Below are positions 51,724-60,749 of a stretch of 64,000 nt of DNA, in pieces (position 1 is the stretch's first letter; each line of letters opens with the position of its first letter). This DNA is from Oscillospiraceae bacterium (lineage in GTDB: Bacteria; Bacillota; Clostridia; Oscillospirales; JAAYOS01). Location: contig JAISEG010000006.1 in the NCBI GenBank assembly GCA_031264245.1, forward strand, positions 1 through 64,000, in the 5' to 3' direction. Below the pieces are notes generated by a model. The model searched no databases, had not been told where the DNA came from, and saw only the letters and a list, made by a program, of their open reading frames with translations. The position numbers and the translations under genes were made by a program.

Positions 51724-51817
51724 ATAGACTTCTTGCAAAACTCACAAAGTGAGTTTTGCGGCGGAAGCATTTTAAGTGCTTCCGCGAACAAAACCGGAGG
51801 TTTTGCAAGAAGTCTAT
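51724..51817. repeat. 94-bp three-stem palindromic element
   Basis: Outer 18-bp arms (51724-51741 and 51800-51817) enclose two hairpins, one at 51737-51757 (AAAACTCAC-AAA-GTGAGTTTT) and one at 51761-51785 (GCGGAAGCA...TGCTTCCGC), which would fold like a cloverleaf. It shares the ACTTCTT/AAGAAGT outer pattern with hairpins at 981-1033 and others. It fills the 51516-51842 gap together with AT-rich sequence; no gene is seen there. Confidence 0.65.
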
Positions 51818-51842
51818 CGTAAATGAAAGGAAAATGACAATT

Positions 51843-51998
51843 ATGGTATCATTTATAAAAGGCGCGGTTATCGGGATGGTCGCCGGCGCGACCGTCGGCT
51901 TGATGGTAAGCCCGAAAACAAAGAGGAAAATTATGAGAACCCCGAACCGGGTTCTTCGCAATGTGGGAAGCGCGATAGAGCACGTAATGCCCTACTAA
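51843..51998 (+). CDS. Small YtxH-like membrane protein
   Basis: The product is 51 residues. VSFIKGAVIGMVAGATVGLM VSPKTKRKIM (split here) is a glycine-rich membrane helix followed by a basic stop, the YtxH-like pattern. The ATG at 51843 has AAGG about 11-12 nt upstream; the ATG at 51834 is also possible. Function unknown, often stress-linked in Firmicutes. Confidence 0.6.
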   Translation: MVSFIKGAVIGMVAGATVGLMVSPKTKRKIMRTPNRVLRNVGSAIEHVMPY

Positions 51999-52147
51999 GC
52001 CCTGCTCGGCTCATCTCCGCTCTGTGCGTAACAGACTCCTTTTGGACCCGTCAAACGGCGGAAACATAACGCACTTAGGTTCATAAGCTGTTGTATGGGG
52101 CGGAGAAGATATTTTGTATATGGTTTAGTATAAACGGAGGTGATACT

Positions 52148-52630
52148 TTGTATAACAGGGAGGCCGCCATAAGCTACGCGCACAAATTCGCGTTTTCAAG
52201 GAATCCTGATTTTCTCGACTTTCACGGTATCGGCGGGGATTGCACAAACTTTATTTCCCAGTGTATCCACGCGGGCGGGGCACAGATGAACTATACACCC
52301 GACCTTGGCTGGTACTACAGAAACGGGTACGACAAGGCGCCCGGGTGGACGGGAGTGCAATATCTGTATAATTTCCTCGTCTCCAACCGGTCCGAAGGAC
52401 CGTACGCAACCGAGACCGACGTCACCCAGATACTGCCCGGGGACGTCGTCCAGCTGTCCTTTGACGGGCAGACGTTCGGGCACAGCCTTTTCGTCGTCGC
52501 GGCGGGCAAGGCTCCGAGACCCGGAAACATACTTGTCGCCACCCACAGCCAGGACTCGGATAACCGCCGTCTGACTACATACACCGCCGCGGTTGGGGTG
52601 AGATACATCCACATACTCGGAGCCAGATAA
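52148..52630 (+). CDS. Amidase-domain protein (Amidase_6 type)
   Basis: The product is 160 residues. YNREAAISYAHKFAFSRNPD and FHGIGGDCTNFISQCIHAGG (nucleophile Cys) with PGDVVQLSFDGQTFGHSLFV (His) and ILVATHSQDSDNRRL match the putative amidase domain found in sporulation and cell-wall proteins of Firmicutes. There is no signal peptide. The start is TTG at 52148, 7 nt after GGAGG (52136-52140); the frame continues to 52091 but that region includes the ribosome site. Substrate unknown; it may act on peptidoglycan peptides in the forespore or mother cell. Confidence 0.8.
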   Translation: MYNREAAISYAHKFAFSRNPDFLDFHGIGGDCTNFISQCIHAGGAQMNYTPDLGWYYRNGYDKAPGWTGVQYLYNFLVSNRSEGPYATETDVTQILPGDVVQLSFDGQTFGHSLFVVAAGKAPRPGNILVATHSQDSDNRRLTTYTAAVGVRYIHILGAR

Positions 52631-52638
52631 CTTCAAGA

Positions 52639-52674
52639 CATTTCCCTCGGCGACCCGGGTCGCCGAGGGAAATG
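52639..52674. terminator. Bidirectional terminator between amidase and carB-dapF
   Basis: A perfect 16-bp stem (52639-52654 with 52659-52674) and CCGG loop lie 9 bp after the amidase stop and 21 bp from the carB-dapF stop. Confidence 0.75.
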
Positions 52675-52694
52675 CATATCCCGGTGTGTTGACC

Positions 52695-55600
52695 CTACAG
52701 TATTACCTCGCCCTTAAACACGCTTATCGCGTCGCCGGTCATAAGTATCCCGGAGTCGCTGTAGACCACCTTCAAATCTCCTCCTAAAAGCTTGACCGTG
52801 ATTTCGGCGTCCTTGTCGCAGCGTCCGTTTTCCACAGCCGCCACCACAGCCGCGCACGCGCCGGTGCCGCACGCCCAGGTCTCCCCGGTGCCGCGCTCCC
52901 ACACCCGCATCTGGATAGTGCGCCTGTCGATCACCTTGACAAACTCGGTGTTGATCCTCTCGGGAAACAGCCTGCTCCGTTCAAACACGGGACCGATATT
53001 CTCCACATCAAGGCTGTCCACATCCTCCCTGAACACGACGCAGTGCGGATTGCCGACCGACAGGCAGGTTATATTGTATACCTTCCCCCCGATTTCAGCC
53101 TCGCGGTCGATTATTCTCTCCCCGCCGAGCGTGCACGGTACAAGCTTCGGATCGAAAATCGCTTTTCCCATTTCCACCCCGACCTGGGTAACAATCCCGT
53201 TCTGCATGTACAGGTGTATCGTCTTGATCCCGCTGAGCGTCTCTATCGTCATTGTCCTCTTCGGAACTATATTTTCGTCAAACAGGTACTTTCCTACGCA
53301 TCTGATGCCGTTTCCGCCTATCTGACCCTCGCTGCCGTCCAGGTTGAAGGTCCGCATTTTCGCGTCCGCGACCTCCGACCCGCATATGATAACCACCCCG
53401 TCGCCGCCGATGCCGTACCGCCTGTTGCACAGACGCACGCTCAAGCCCTCCGGATTGGTTATCTCCTCCTCCATGCAGTTGAAATACAGATAGTCGTTTC
53501 CGCAGCTCTGCATCTTGACAAATTTAGTATTTATCCGCTCCTTACGCATGTTGTTTATGTCGACAAGCTCGGTGTTAAATACGGAGTACCTGCTTTTCAA
53601 GCTCTTTGCCAGGCTGTTTGCCGTATCTATCGACGTGAGGCAGGGTATGTTCCTCTCGACGGTCTTGCGCCGGATCTTCACGCTGTCCCTCGAGGGTATG
53701 CGCCCCTTGGAGGAGGTGGATATCACATAGTTGACCTTGCCGCTTTCGATAAGGGTGATGGTGTTCTCCCCGCCTTTTTCCGACTCGTGAATCTTCTTGA
53801 CCGCGGTCACCGGTATCCCCGCGCCGGACAGCACCTTAGCCGTCCCGGCTGTGGCGTATATTGAAAACCCAAGCTCATGATACAGCTTCGCCGTACCCGC
53901 TATTTCATTTTTATCGCTGTCCCGCACGGTGATGAACACTCCGCCGCTGCGCTCCATCCTGTACCCCGCCGCTACAAGCCCCTTATAGAGCGCTTCGTCC
54001 AGGGTTCCCGCGATTCCCAGCACCTCTCCCGTGGACTTCATTTCAGGTCCCAGATGGGTGTCCACATCTATAAGCTTTTCAAAGGAGAACACAGGAACCT
54101 TGACCGCCACATACGGGGGAATCCTGTAAAGCCCCGTGCCGTAGCCCATGTCCTTTATCCTCTCCCCGAGTATCGCGCGGGTGGCCAGATCAACCATCGG
54201 CACCCCCGTCACCTTGCTTATATAGGGTATCGTCCTTGAGGAGCGGGGATTTACCTCTATGACGTACAGCTCCCCCCCGTAGATCAGGTACTGTATGTTT
54301 ACAAGCCCCTTCGTTTCCAGCGAGATCGCGAGCCGCTTCGTGCAGTCGACGATTTTTTCAACCATGTCGTCGTTTACGTTCCACGCGGGATACACCGCTA
54401 TGGAGTCGCCGGAATGAACCCCGGCGCGCTCGATGTGCTCCATTATACCCGGAATGATGATGTCCTCGCCGTCGCTGATCGCGTCCACCTCAAGCTCGGT
54501 CCCCATGAGGTATTTGTCTATGAGCACCGGGTTTTGTATGTTCTGGGTCAGAATTATCCCCATATACTCGGTGATGTCGTCGTCGTTGAACGCTATTATC
54601 ATGTTCTGCCCGCCCAGCACATAGCTGGGACGCATCAAAACCGGGTAGCCGATTTTGTTCGCCATTTCAAGCGCCTCGCCGCATGTCATGACGGTGTAGC
54701 CCTGCGGACGCTTGATGTCCAGCTTTTCAAGCAGCGCGTCAAAGCGCTCCCTGTCCTCCGCCATATCGATGCTGTCCGCCGAGGTGCCCAGGATGTTTAT
54801 CCCCTGGCTGTCGAGAAACCTTGTCAGCTTTATCGCCGTCTGCCCGCCGAACGCGACCACCACCCCGTACGGCTTTTCGGTTTCGATGACGCTCATCACA
54901 TCCTCCGGCGTGAGCGGCTCAAAATACAGCCTGTCGGCGGTGTCAAAGTCGGTCGAGACGGTCTCCGGGTTGTTGTTTACAATGACGACCTCGTACCCCG
55001 CCTCCTTGAGCGCCCAGACACAGTGAACCGACGCGTAGTCAAACTCTATTCCCTGCCCGATACGGATAGGACCGGAGCCAAAGACAATGACCGTCTTTTT
55101 GCGCTGCTTCATCGTTTTCAGGAATTCCGCCGCCTCGTTTTCATCGTCGTAGGTCGAATAGAAATACGGCGTGTCCGCCGAAAATTCCGCGGCGCAGGTG
55201 TCCACCATCTTAAATACAGCCTTACGCGGATTTTTGATCTCCTTGCCGGAAATTTCCCTTATCACCTTGTCCGGATATCCGAACCTCTTCGCCCTGAGAT
55301 AAAGCTCCCCGGTAAGCTCGCCCGCCTCAAGCTCCCGCTCAAGCTTTACAAGGTTGTTAAGCTTGCCGAGAAACCATCTGTCTATTTTCGTCGCCTCGAA
55401 TATCACATCGTAGGAGACGTTTCTCTTCAGCGCCTGAAACACGACAAATATGCGGTCGTCGTTGCAGTCGTTCAGCTTTTCCACGATTTCCCCGGTCGAA
55501 AGCCCCGCCAGCGTCCTGTCGTTGAGGCTGTCATGCGATATCTCCGCGCCCCTGACCGCCTTCATTATCGCGTGCTCGAAGGTGTCGCCGATTGCCATGA

Positions 55601-56744
55601 CCTCCCCCGTCGCCTTCATCTGGGTGCCAAGCGTGCGCTTAGCGTATACAAATTTGTCAAACGGCCACTTCGGCAGCTTGACCACTATGTAGTCTATCGC
55701 AGGCTCGAAGCACGCCTTTGTCTTGCCTGTGACCGCGTTTGTTATCTCGTCCAGTGTGTAGCCGATCGCTATCTTTGTCGCCACCTTCGCGATAGGGTAG
55801 CCCGTAGCCTTGGACGCGAGGGCGGAGGAGCGGGAAACGCGCGGATTTACCTCGATCACGGCGTATTCAAAGCTGTCGGTCGCAAGGGCAAGCTGCACGT
55901 TGCAGCCCCCCTCCACCTTCAGCGCCTCAACTATGTTCAGGGAGGCGGAGCGCAGCAGCTGGTACTCCTTGTCCGAAAGGGTGACCGCGGGGGCTACGAC
56001 GATGCTGTCCCCGGTGTGAACCCCGACCGGGTCCAGATTCTCCATAGAGCATATGGTGATGACGTTGCCCTTGCTGTCCCGCATGACCTCGAACTCTATC
56101 TCCTTCCAGCCGGACACGCACTTCTCAACCAGCACCTGATGTATCGGGGAAAGCTGGAGCCCGCCCGACGCGATGACCTCCATCTCTTCTTCGTTGTTTA
56201 CTATTCCGCCGCCCGTTCCCCCCAGGGTGAAGGCGGGTCTTATTATCATAGGATAGCCCAGCTCCCGCGCGTATTCCTTCGCGCTTTCAAGGTCGGTCAC
56301 CACCTTGGACGGTATGCAGGGCTGCCCGATTTCAAGCATCGTGTCCTTGAACCGCTGCCTGTCCTCCGCACGGTCGATTGTCTCCGGGTTTGCTCCAAGC
56401 AGCTTTACCCCGTGCGCCTCAAGGAAGCCCTCCTTTGCCAGCTGCATGGAGAGGGTAAGCCCGGTCTGCCCGCCCAGTGTGGACAGCAGGCTGTCCGGCT
56501 TCTCTTTTTCTATGATCCTCTTTACCGTGTCCAGGGTCAGCGGCTCTATGTATATCCTGTCCGCCATCGCTCCGTCGGTCATTATTGTCGCGGGGTTGGA
56601 GTTGACCAGAACCACCTCAAGCCCGTCCTCCTTCAACGCCCGGCACGCCTGCGTCCCCGCGTAGTCGAACTCCGCGGCCTGCCCGATGACAATCGGACCT
56701 GACCCGATAACCATCACCTTCCTGATATCACTTTTCAACGGCAT
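52695..56744 (-). CDS. carB: CarB-DapF fusion: carbamoyl-phosphate synthase large subunit + diaminopimelate epimerase
   Basis: The product is 1349 residues in one frame. Residues 1 to about 1066 are a full CarB: two ATP-grasp halves (VMVIGSGPIVIGQAAEFDYA; TVIVFGSGPIRIGQGIEFDY) and an MGS-like domain ending near YSVFNTELVDINNM. From about 1071, NTKFVKMQSCGNDYLYFNCM begins a complete DapF with both catalytic cysteines (GGNGIRCVGKYLFDENIV; ETWACGTGACAAVV). CarB makes carbamoyl phosphate; DapF converts LL- to meso-diaminopimelate. At the junction (53532-53549) AAGGAG precedes ATA where DapF proteins usually have ATG, suggesting a former separate start. carA lies 72 bp upstream. Confidence 0.93.
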   Translation of the reverse strand: MPLKSDIRKVMVIGSGPIVIGQAAEFDYAGTQACRALKEDGLEVVLVNSNPATIMTDGAMADRIYIEPLTLDTVKRIIEKEKPDSLLSTLGGQTGLTLSMQLAKEGFLEAHGVKLLGANPETIDRAEDRQRFKDTMLEIGQPCIPSKVVTDLESAKEYARELGYPMIIRPAFTLGGTGGGIVNNEEEMEVIASGGLQLSPIHQVLVEKCVSGWKEIEFEVMRDSKGNVITICSMENLDPVGVHTGDSIVVAPAVTLSDKEYQLLRSASLNIVEALKVEGGCNVQLALATDSFEYAVIEVNPRVSRSSALASKATGYPIAKVATKIAIGYTLDEITNAVTGKTKACFEPAIDYIVVKLPKWPFDKFVYAKRTLGTQMKATGEVMAIGDTFEHAIMKAVRGAEISHDSLNDRTLAGLSTGEIVEKLNDCNDDRIFVVFQALKRNVSYDVIFEATKIDRWFLGKLNNLVKLERELEAGELTGELYLRAKRFGYPDKVIREISGKEIKNPRKAVFKMVDTCAAEFSADTPYFYSTYDDENEAAEFLKTMKQRKKTVIVFGSGPIRIGQGIEFDYASVHCVWALKEAGYEVVIVNNNPETVSTDFDTADRLYFEPLTPEDVMSVIETEKPYGVVVAFGGQTAIKLTRFLDSQGINILGTSADSIDMAEDRERFDALLEKLDIKRPQGYTVMTCGEALEMANKIGYPVLMRPSYVLGGQNMIIAFNDDDITEYMGIILTQNIQNPVLIDKYLMGTELEVDAISDGEDIIIPGIMEHIERAGVHSGDSIAVYPAWNVNDDMVEKIVDCTKRLAISLETKGLVNIQYLIYGGELYVIEVNPRSSRTIPYISKVTGVPMVDLATRAILGERIKDMGYGTGLYRIPPYVAVKVPVFSFEKLIDVDTHLGPEMKSTGEVLGIAGTLDEALYKGLVAAGYRMERSGGVFITVRDSDKNEIAGTAKLYHELGFSIYATAGTAKVLSGAGIPVTAVKKIHESEKGGENTITLIESGKVNYVISTSSKGRIPSRDSVKIRRKTVERNIPCLTSIDTANSLAKSLKSRYSVFNTELVDINNMRKERINTKFVKMQSCGNDYLYFNCMEEEITNPEGLSVRLCNRRYGIGGDGVVIICGSEVADAKMRTFNLDGSEGQIGGNGIRCVGKYLFDENIVPKRTMTIETLSGIKTIHLYMQNGIVTQVGVEMGKAIFDPKLVPCTLGGERIIDREAEIGGKVYNITCLSVGNPHCVVFREDVDSLDVENIGPVFERSRLFPERINTEFVKVIDRRTIQMRVWERGTGETWACGTGACAAVVAAVENGRCDKDAEITVKLLGGDLKVVYSDSGILMTGDAISVFKGEVIL

Positions 56745-56816
56745 CAGCTTTTCACCATAGCTTTTCTATCCTCTCCGGATGAAAAATCTCCCTTTCTTTT
56801 TCAGTAATTTATTTTA

Positions 56817-57902
56817 TCAGTTATGCCTGTTCTTCTCCATCATATCGGTAAACCTTTCAAACAGGAAGCCGGTGTCCAGCGGACCCGCGGCCGCTTCCGG
56901 GTGGAACTGCACCGTAAACGCCGGCATGTAGTCATATTCGACCCCCTCGTTTGTCCCGTCGTTCGCGTTTGTGAAGCTTGCCCTCGCCCCCTGAGGCAGC
57001 GAATCGTTGATTACCGCGTAGCCGTGATTCTGACTTGTGATATAGACCCTTCCCGTCGCGGTCTCGGTGCAGGGCTGGTTTGCTCCCCTGTGCCCGTATT
57101 TCAGCTTCTCTCTCTTCGCCCCCTGCGAGAGAGCCAGCAGCTGATGCCCCAGGCATATGCCGAAAATCGGGTATTTGTACCCGCACAGCGCGGCAAGCTC
57201 CTTAATTACCCCGGGGTTGTCCAACGGGTCGCCGGGACCGTTGGAGAGCATGACCCCGTCCGGTCTGAGCGAATGTATATACTCCGCCGTCGTGTCCGCG
57301 GGAACGCGGATTACCTCGCAGCCCCGCTTCAAAAGCTCGCGGCTTATATTCTCCTTTGAACCGAAGTCCCAGAGCGCCACCCTGTATTTCGCGTCCTTCG
57401 AACCGGTCCTCGTTACCTCCCCGCAGGTCACATGGGGAACAGCCGCCCCAATACTAAAGGCCTTAAGCTCGGCGAGGATTTCGGGGAGCCTGTCTATGTC
57501 GGTCGTGATTTTGGCGTTCATGACCCCGTGCTCCCTGACTATCCGGGTAACGGCGCGTGTGTCCAGACCGCACAACGCCACAATACCGTTTGACTTTAAA
57601 AAAGCGTCAAGAGCACCCTCGCTTCTAAAATTAGAGGGCTCTTGACACCACTGTCGGACAACATATGCTTTAAGCGCCGGTTTCCCGCTTTCCAAATCGG
57701 AGGGAATAACTCCATAATTTCCAATCAAAGGAAATGTCTGGCAAACTATCTGACCGTAAAAGCTGGGGTCTGTCAACGTTTCGAGATAACCGGTCATTGC
57801 CGTTGTAAAAACCAATTCCCCGGTCGCCTCCCCTTCCGCTCCAAAGGATGTGCCTTCAAATACCTTGCCGTTTTCCAAAATCAAGTATGCTTTTTTATGC
57901 AT
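56817..57902 (-). CDS. carA: Carbamoyl-phosphate synthase small subunit (glutaminase)
   Basis: The product is 361 residues. KKAYLILENGKVFEGTSFGA opens it, and the class I amidotransferase domain has the nucleophile Cys in PIFGICLGHQLLALSQGAKR and the His/Glu pair in FTVQFHPEAAAGP. It supplies ammonia from glutamine to CarB. The start at 57902 (MHKKAYLILENG) fits the family; a GTG at 57917 is in frame. Downstream carB is 72 bp on. Confidence 0.96.
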   Translation of the reverse strand: MHKKAYLILENGKVFEGTSFGAEGEATGELVFTTAMTGYLETLTDPSFYGQIVCQTFPLIGNYGVIPSDLESGKPALKAYVVRQWCQEPSNFRSEGALDAFLKSNGIVALCGLDTRAVTRIVREHGVMNAKITTDIDRLPEILAELKAFSIGAAVPHVTCGEVTRTGSKDAKYRVALWDFGSKENISRELLKRGCEVIRVPADTTAEYIHSLRPDGVMLSNGPGDPLDNPGVIKELAALCGYKYPIFGICLGHQLLALSQGAKREKLKYGHRGANQPCTETATGRVYITSQNHGYAVINDSLPQGARASFTNANDGTNEGVEYDYMPAFTVQFHPEAAAGPLDTGFLFERFTDMMEKNRHN

Positions 57903-57955
57903 TGCTGTAAACCGCACCTTTCCGGCTTCCCGCCAAGTATATATAATCGGCTTTG

Positions 57956-58522
57956 CTAGGCTTCATAGGTCTTGAGTATTTTCTCCGCCACTTCCCGCCT
58001 TGTTATCCTCTGATCCATGGCCTGCTTTTCGATAAATCTGTGCGCGCTCTGTTCAGACATGCTAAGATATTCTATCAAAGTATACTTAGCTCTGTCAATA
58101 AGGCGTATTTCATCAATTTTGCTCTGAAGCTTGACGTTTTCTCGTTGAAGAAGCTGAATCCGCCGCTTTGTGGTGGTGATCAGCCTGAGCGTCTGAAAAA
58201 AAAGTAATTTGCCCAGCGGCTTTGAAAGAACCATCACACCGCTTGCCTCCACCCTTGCGGACACCTCGTCCGCTATTTCGTCCTTCACAAGCAGTATGAC
58301 CCCCGCGCCGCTCTCTGAGGCGGCCATAAGGCTGAGCTCATGCCCAAACTCGTCGGGCAGCGGAGTATTTATGACGATGACGTCATAGTCGTTTTCCACT
58401 ATAAGCCTTCTTGCCTCAGCGCAGCTTGACGCCGTGTCGGACACATGACAGTCTGTGTGCTCAAGGAGACTGCGGAGAAATCCGGCGCCTTTTTCGGTAC
58501 TGACTATAAGTACGCTTTCCAA
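57956..58522 (-). CDS. ANTAR-domain regulator with pseudo-receiver
   Basis: The product is 188 residues. The N-terminal receiver-like domain has Asn52 (DVIVINTPLPDEFG) where the phosphorylated Asp should be, so conventional phosphorylation is unlikely. A coiled coil (LLQRENVKLQSKIDEIRLID) leads into an ANTAR domain (RAKYTLIEYLSMSEQSAHRF, then ITRREVAEKILKTYEA), which binds paired hexaloop RNA hairpins and prevents termination. Clostridial glutamine synthetase genes commonly have such a neighbour. TTG start at 58522. Its target may be leaders of nitrogen genes here; I could not identify the RNA sites. Confidence 0.85.
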   Translation of the reverse strand: MESVLIVSTEKGAGFLRSLLEHTDCHVSDTASSCAEARRLIVENDYDVIVINTPLPDEFGHELSLMAASESGAGVILLVKDEIADEVSARVEASGVMVLSKPLGKLLFFQTLRLITTTKRRIQLLQRENVKLQSKIDEIRLIDRAKYTLIEYLSMSEQSAHRFIEKQAMDQRITRREVAEKILKTYEA

Positions 58523-58560
58523 TCTCCATCCACTCCCGTTATCGTTTCGTGAGGCAACAA

Positions 58561-58605
58561 TAGCAACTTAACAAAATGATATAGCCTTATTTTGTTAAAC
58601 TGCTA
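58561..58605 (-). promoter_or_regulatory. Imperfect hairpin between glnA and the ANTAR gene
   Basis: Arms 58561-58577 and 58589-58605 pair over 17 bp with two mismatches. It lies between the glnA stop and the regulator start. A strong T-tract is lacking, so it could be an antitermination target or a processing stem. Confidence 0.4.
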
Positions 58606-58618
58606 TAAATACCTTATA

Positions 58619-59848
58619 TCATATATAGGTCGAAAGGCCGTCCTCTTTCCCGTCCAGATATTTCCTCTGCCCGCTTAAAAATTTCTCCGCCGTCTTTTCC
58701 ATAACCTTAACCGCAAAGCCGTTCCCCGCAAGCGCTATCGCTTCTCCAAGCCCCGCCGGCAGGCTTGACGCCGCCGCACCCTCCCCCGGCGCCTTCAGTG
58801 ACTTTTCGACGCCGTCCGCGCCCGCCTCGATAAGCAGCGCAAACGCCAGATACGGGTTGCACGCCGAGTCGGGGGAACGAAGCTCAAATTTCCCCGGAGC
58901 GTCAAACGTCTTGAACAGGTGGGAGCCGTTCCGCCTCGACCAGGAAACCGAGTTCGGGGCGGTAAATTTCCCCAGCCGGTCATAGGAGGACTCGAGCGGA
59001 TTTAAAAACGCTGTGATGGAGGCGATATTCTCCATTATCCCCGCCATAAAGCACATGCCGGCCGCTCTGCCGGATTCGCCCGCTATCTCGCCGTTTTTTT
59101 CGCACAGGGTAAAGGTTATGTGCAGTCCGCTGCCGTTCTTGTCCTCAAGCGGTCTTGGCAGAAAGGTGGCGTAAAGCCCGCTTCTCTGGGCGATCGTTTT
59201 TACCACGCTGCGAAAGGTCACCAGCTCGTCCGCGGCTTCAAGCGGGAAATTGTCCTTAAACTCGATCTCGTTTTGCCCCGGTCCCTGCTCATGGTGCGAG
59301 CGTGTAGGCTGGGTTCCCATCTCCTCAAGGGTCAGGCAAATTTCCCGCCTGACGTTTTCCCCCTTGTCGGCAGGCGCTATATCCATGAAGCCCGCGTTGT
59401 CGTTCGGCGTCGCGGTGGGCTTGCCGTCCTCGTCGAGCTTGAACAGGTAAAATTCGCTCTTCGTCCCGATACGGACGGAGTAGCCCGTGTCCTTCAGCTT
59501 TTTTACCGCCTTTTTGAGCAGGTATCTGCCGTCGCTGTAGTAGGCGCTGCCGTCCCGGTTCTTCACATCGCAGAAAAATCTGACCACCCGCCCCTGTGAC
59601 GGTCTCCACGGCAGGGTCGTCATGGTGGCGGGGTCGGGAAACAGGAAAAGCTCGCCGTTTTCCCCGTCGTCAAAGCCCCTGACGAGGGAGGCGTTCACCA
59701 TCGCCCCGTGTCTGAACGTGTTTTCCAGCTCGTCAGTCATAATAGAGATGTTTTTTTGAATTCCGAAAAGATCGCAGAAGGCAAGACGTATGAATTTAAC
59801 GTCGTTTTCCCTTATGAACTGTGTGACCTCAGACCTTGTGTAATTCAT
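58619..59848 (-). CDS. glnA: Glutamine synthetase, short clostridial type
   Basis: The product is 409 residues. GS motifs are SHHEQGPGQNEIEFKDNFPL, GSGLHITFTLCEKNGEIAG, SWSRRNGSHLFKTF and FELRSPDSACNPYLAFALLI. The segment IGTKSEFYLF has Lys130 in place of the first Glu of the usual GPExEF metal-binding motif; Glu132 remains. I recall this GTK pattern from other short clostridial GS-like proteins, so it is probably a subfamily trait. It condenses glutamate and ammonia; activity of this form is assumed, not shown. Neighbours are the ANTAR regulator and glutamate synthase subunits. Confidence 0.87.
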   Translation of the reverse strand: MNYTRSEVTQFIRENDVKFIRLAFCDLFGIQKNISIMTDELENTFRHGAMVNASLVRGFDDGENGELFLFPDPATMTTLPWRPSQGRVVRFFCDVKNRDGSAYYSDGRYLLKKAVKKLKDTGYSVRIGTKSEFYLFKLDEDGKPTATPNDNAGFMDIAPADKGENVRREICLTLEEMGTQPTRSHHEQGPGQNEIEFKDNFPLEAADELVTFRSVVKTIAQRSGLYATFLPRPLEDKNGSGLHITFTLCEKNGEIAGESGRAAGMCFMAGIMENIASITAFLNPLESSYDRLGKFTAPNSVSWSRRNGSHLFKTFDAPGKFELRSPDSACNPYLAFALLIEAGADGVEKSLKAPGEGAAASSLPAGLGEAIALAGNGFAVKVMEKTAEKFLSGQRKYLDGKEDGLSTYI

Positions 59849-59935
59849 TTTCCTCTTTTCCTTTCAGAACCCTGTAGGATCGTTTATTTAATTATACTAC
59901 ATCTCCGGGAAAACATAAAGATATTTTTTCACGGG

Positions 59936-60661
59936 TCAGTTGTGGGAATACATCTGCTTGTACGGATTTTTCGTGTCCGGAGTCAAAACCAAAAAGCCCG
60001 AGCTCATTATCCCGTCCATATCCGCCCCAAAGCTTTCGCAAAAGCGCCTGATATACGGGCTTATCTCCTCAAGGTCCTTCTTCTCCGCCCTGTTTGCCAG
60101 CACCTGCGGCGAGATATCCTCCGGCAAACTTTCCCCCCTGACGAATATCTTTCCCCCGTGCATCCCGGTGGCGCAGAAATCTCCGACAGGCGCTTCATTT
60201 TCATGCCCCAGTCCCAGCACGATTATTATGCCGCCCGCCTGGTATTCACCCAAAAAGCAGCCCGCGGTCCCGCCGATAACCAGCACGGGCAGCTTCTCCT
60301 TATACGCCTTCATGTGTATTCCCGCGCGGTAGCCCACACTTCCGCTGACATATATTTCGCCGCCGCGCATCGCGTACCCCGTCGCGTCTCCGCTGCTGCC
60401 GTGTATGGTTATCACCCCGTCGTTCATCGTATCGCCGGTGGCGTCCTGGGCGTTGCCGTGTACCGTGATGCTTGTGCCGTTGAGGTAAGAGCCCAGCGCG
60501 TTTCCCGGCGTCCCCTCTATTAAGACCTCACGGCCGGAAAGCCCGCCGCAAATATATCTCTGCCCCAGACAGTTTGTTATCTTTATCTCGCGCTCCTCCG
60601 CGCTGCGTATACAGTTGTTTATCTCCTTGAAGTGCATTTTCGCGGCGTCAATATGTAACAT
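59936..60661 (-). CDS. Glutamate synthase GXGXG-domain subunit
   Basis: The product is 241 residues. It consists of a right-handed beta-helix with repeated G-x-x-x-G turns: GGLSGREVLIEGTPGNALGS, GNAQDATGDTMNDGVITIHG, SSGDATGYAMRGGEIYVSGS, and GGTAGCFLGEYQAGGIIIVL. This is the C-terminal domain of glutamate synthase alpha, here as a separate protein as in archaea and Clostridia. GGAG lies 8 nt before the ATG at 60661. The amidotransferase subunit is not in the window; the FMN subunit may be at the right edge. Confidence 0.92.
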   Translation of the reverse strand: MLHIDAAKMHFKEINNCIRSAEEREIKITNCLGQRYICGGLSGREVLIEGTPGNALGSYLNGTSITVHGNAQDATGDTMNDGVITIHGSSGDATGYAMRGGEIYVSGSVGYRAGIHMKAYKEKLPVLVIGGTAGCFLGEYQAGGIIIVLGLGHENEAPVGDFCATGMHGGKIFVRGESLPEDISPQVLANRAEKKDLEEISPYIRRFCESFGADMDGIMSSGFLVLTPDTKNPYKQMYSHN

Positions 60662-60749
60662 AATCTTAGCTCCATCTGATAGACCTTTCACAAAGCCCAC
60701 TCCCGTGAGCTTTGCGGGGAAGTCTAATGTTATTTACTTGTTTGTGTTT

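Noticed and set aside
54414-56702. 762-codon plus-strand open frame opposite carB
   Set aside because: High GC third positions on the carB strand open the opposite frame. The product is Arg/His/Leu-rich and unlike any protein, while carB is unmistakable.
56745-57955. PyrR-type attenuator before carA or carB
   Set aside because: The gaps upstream of carA and between carA and carB are too short and lack the anti-antiterminator sequence.
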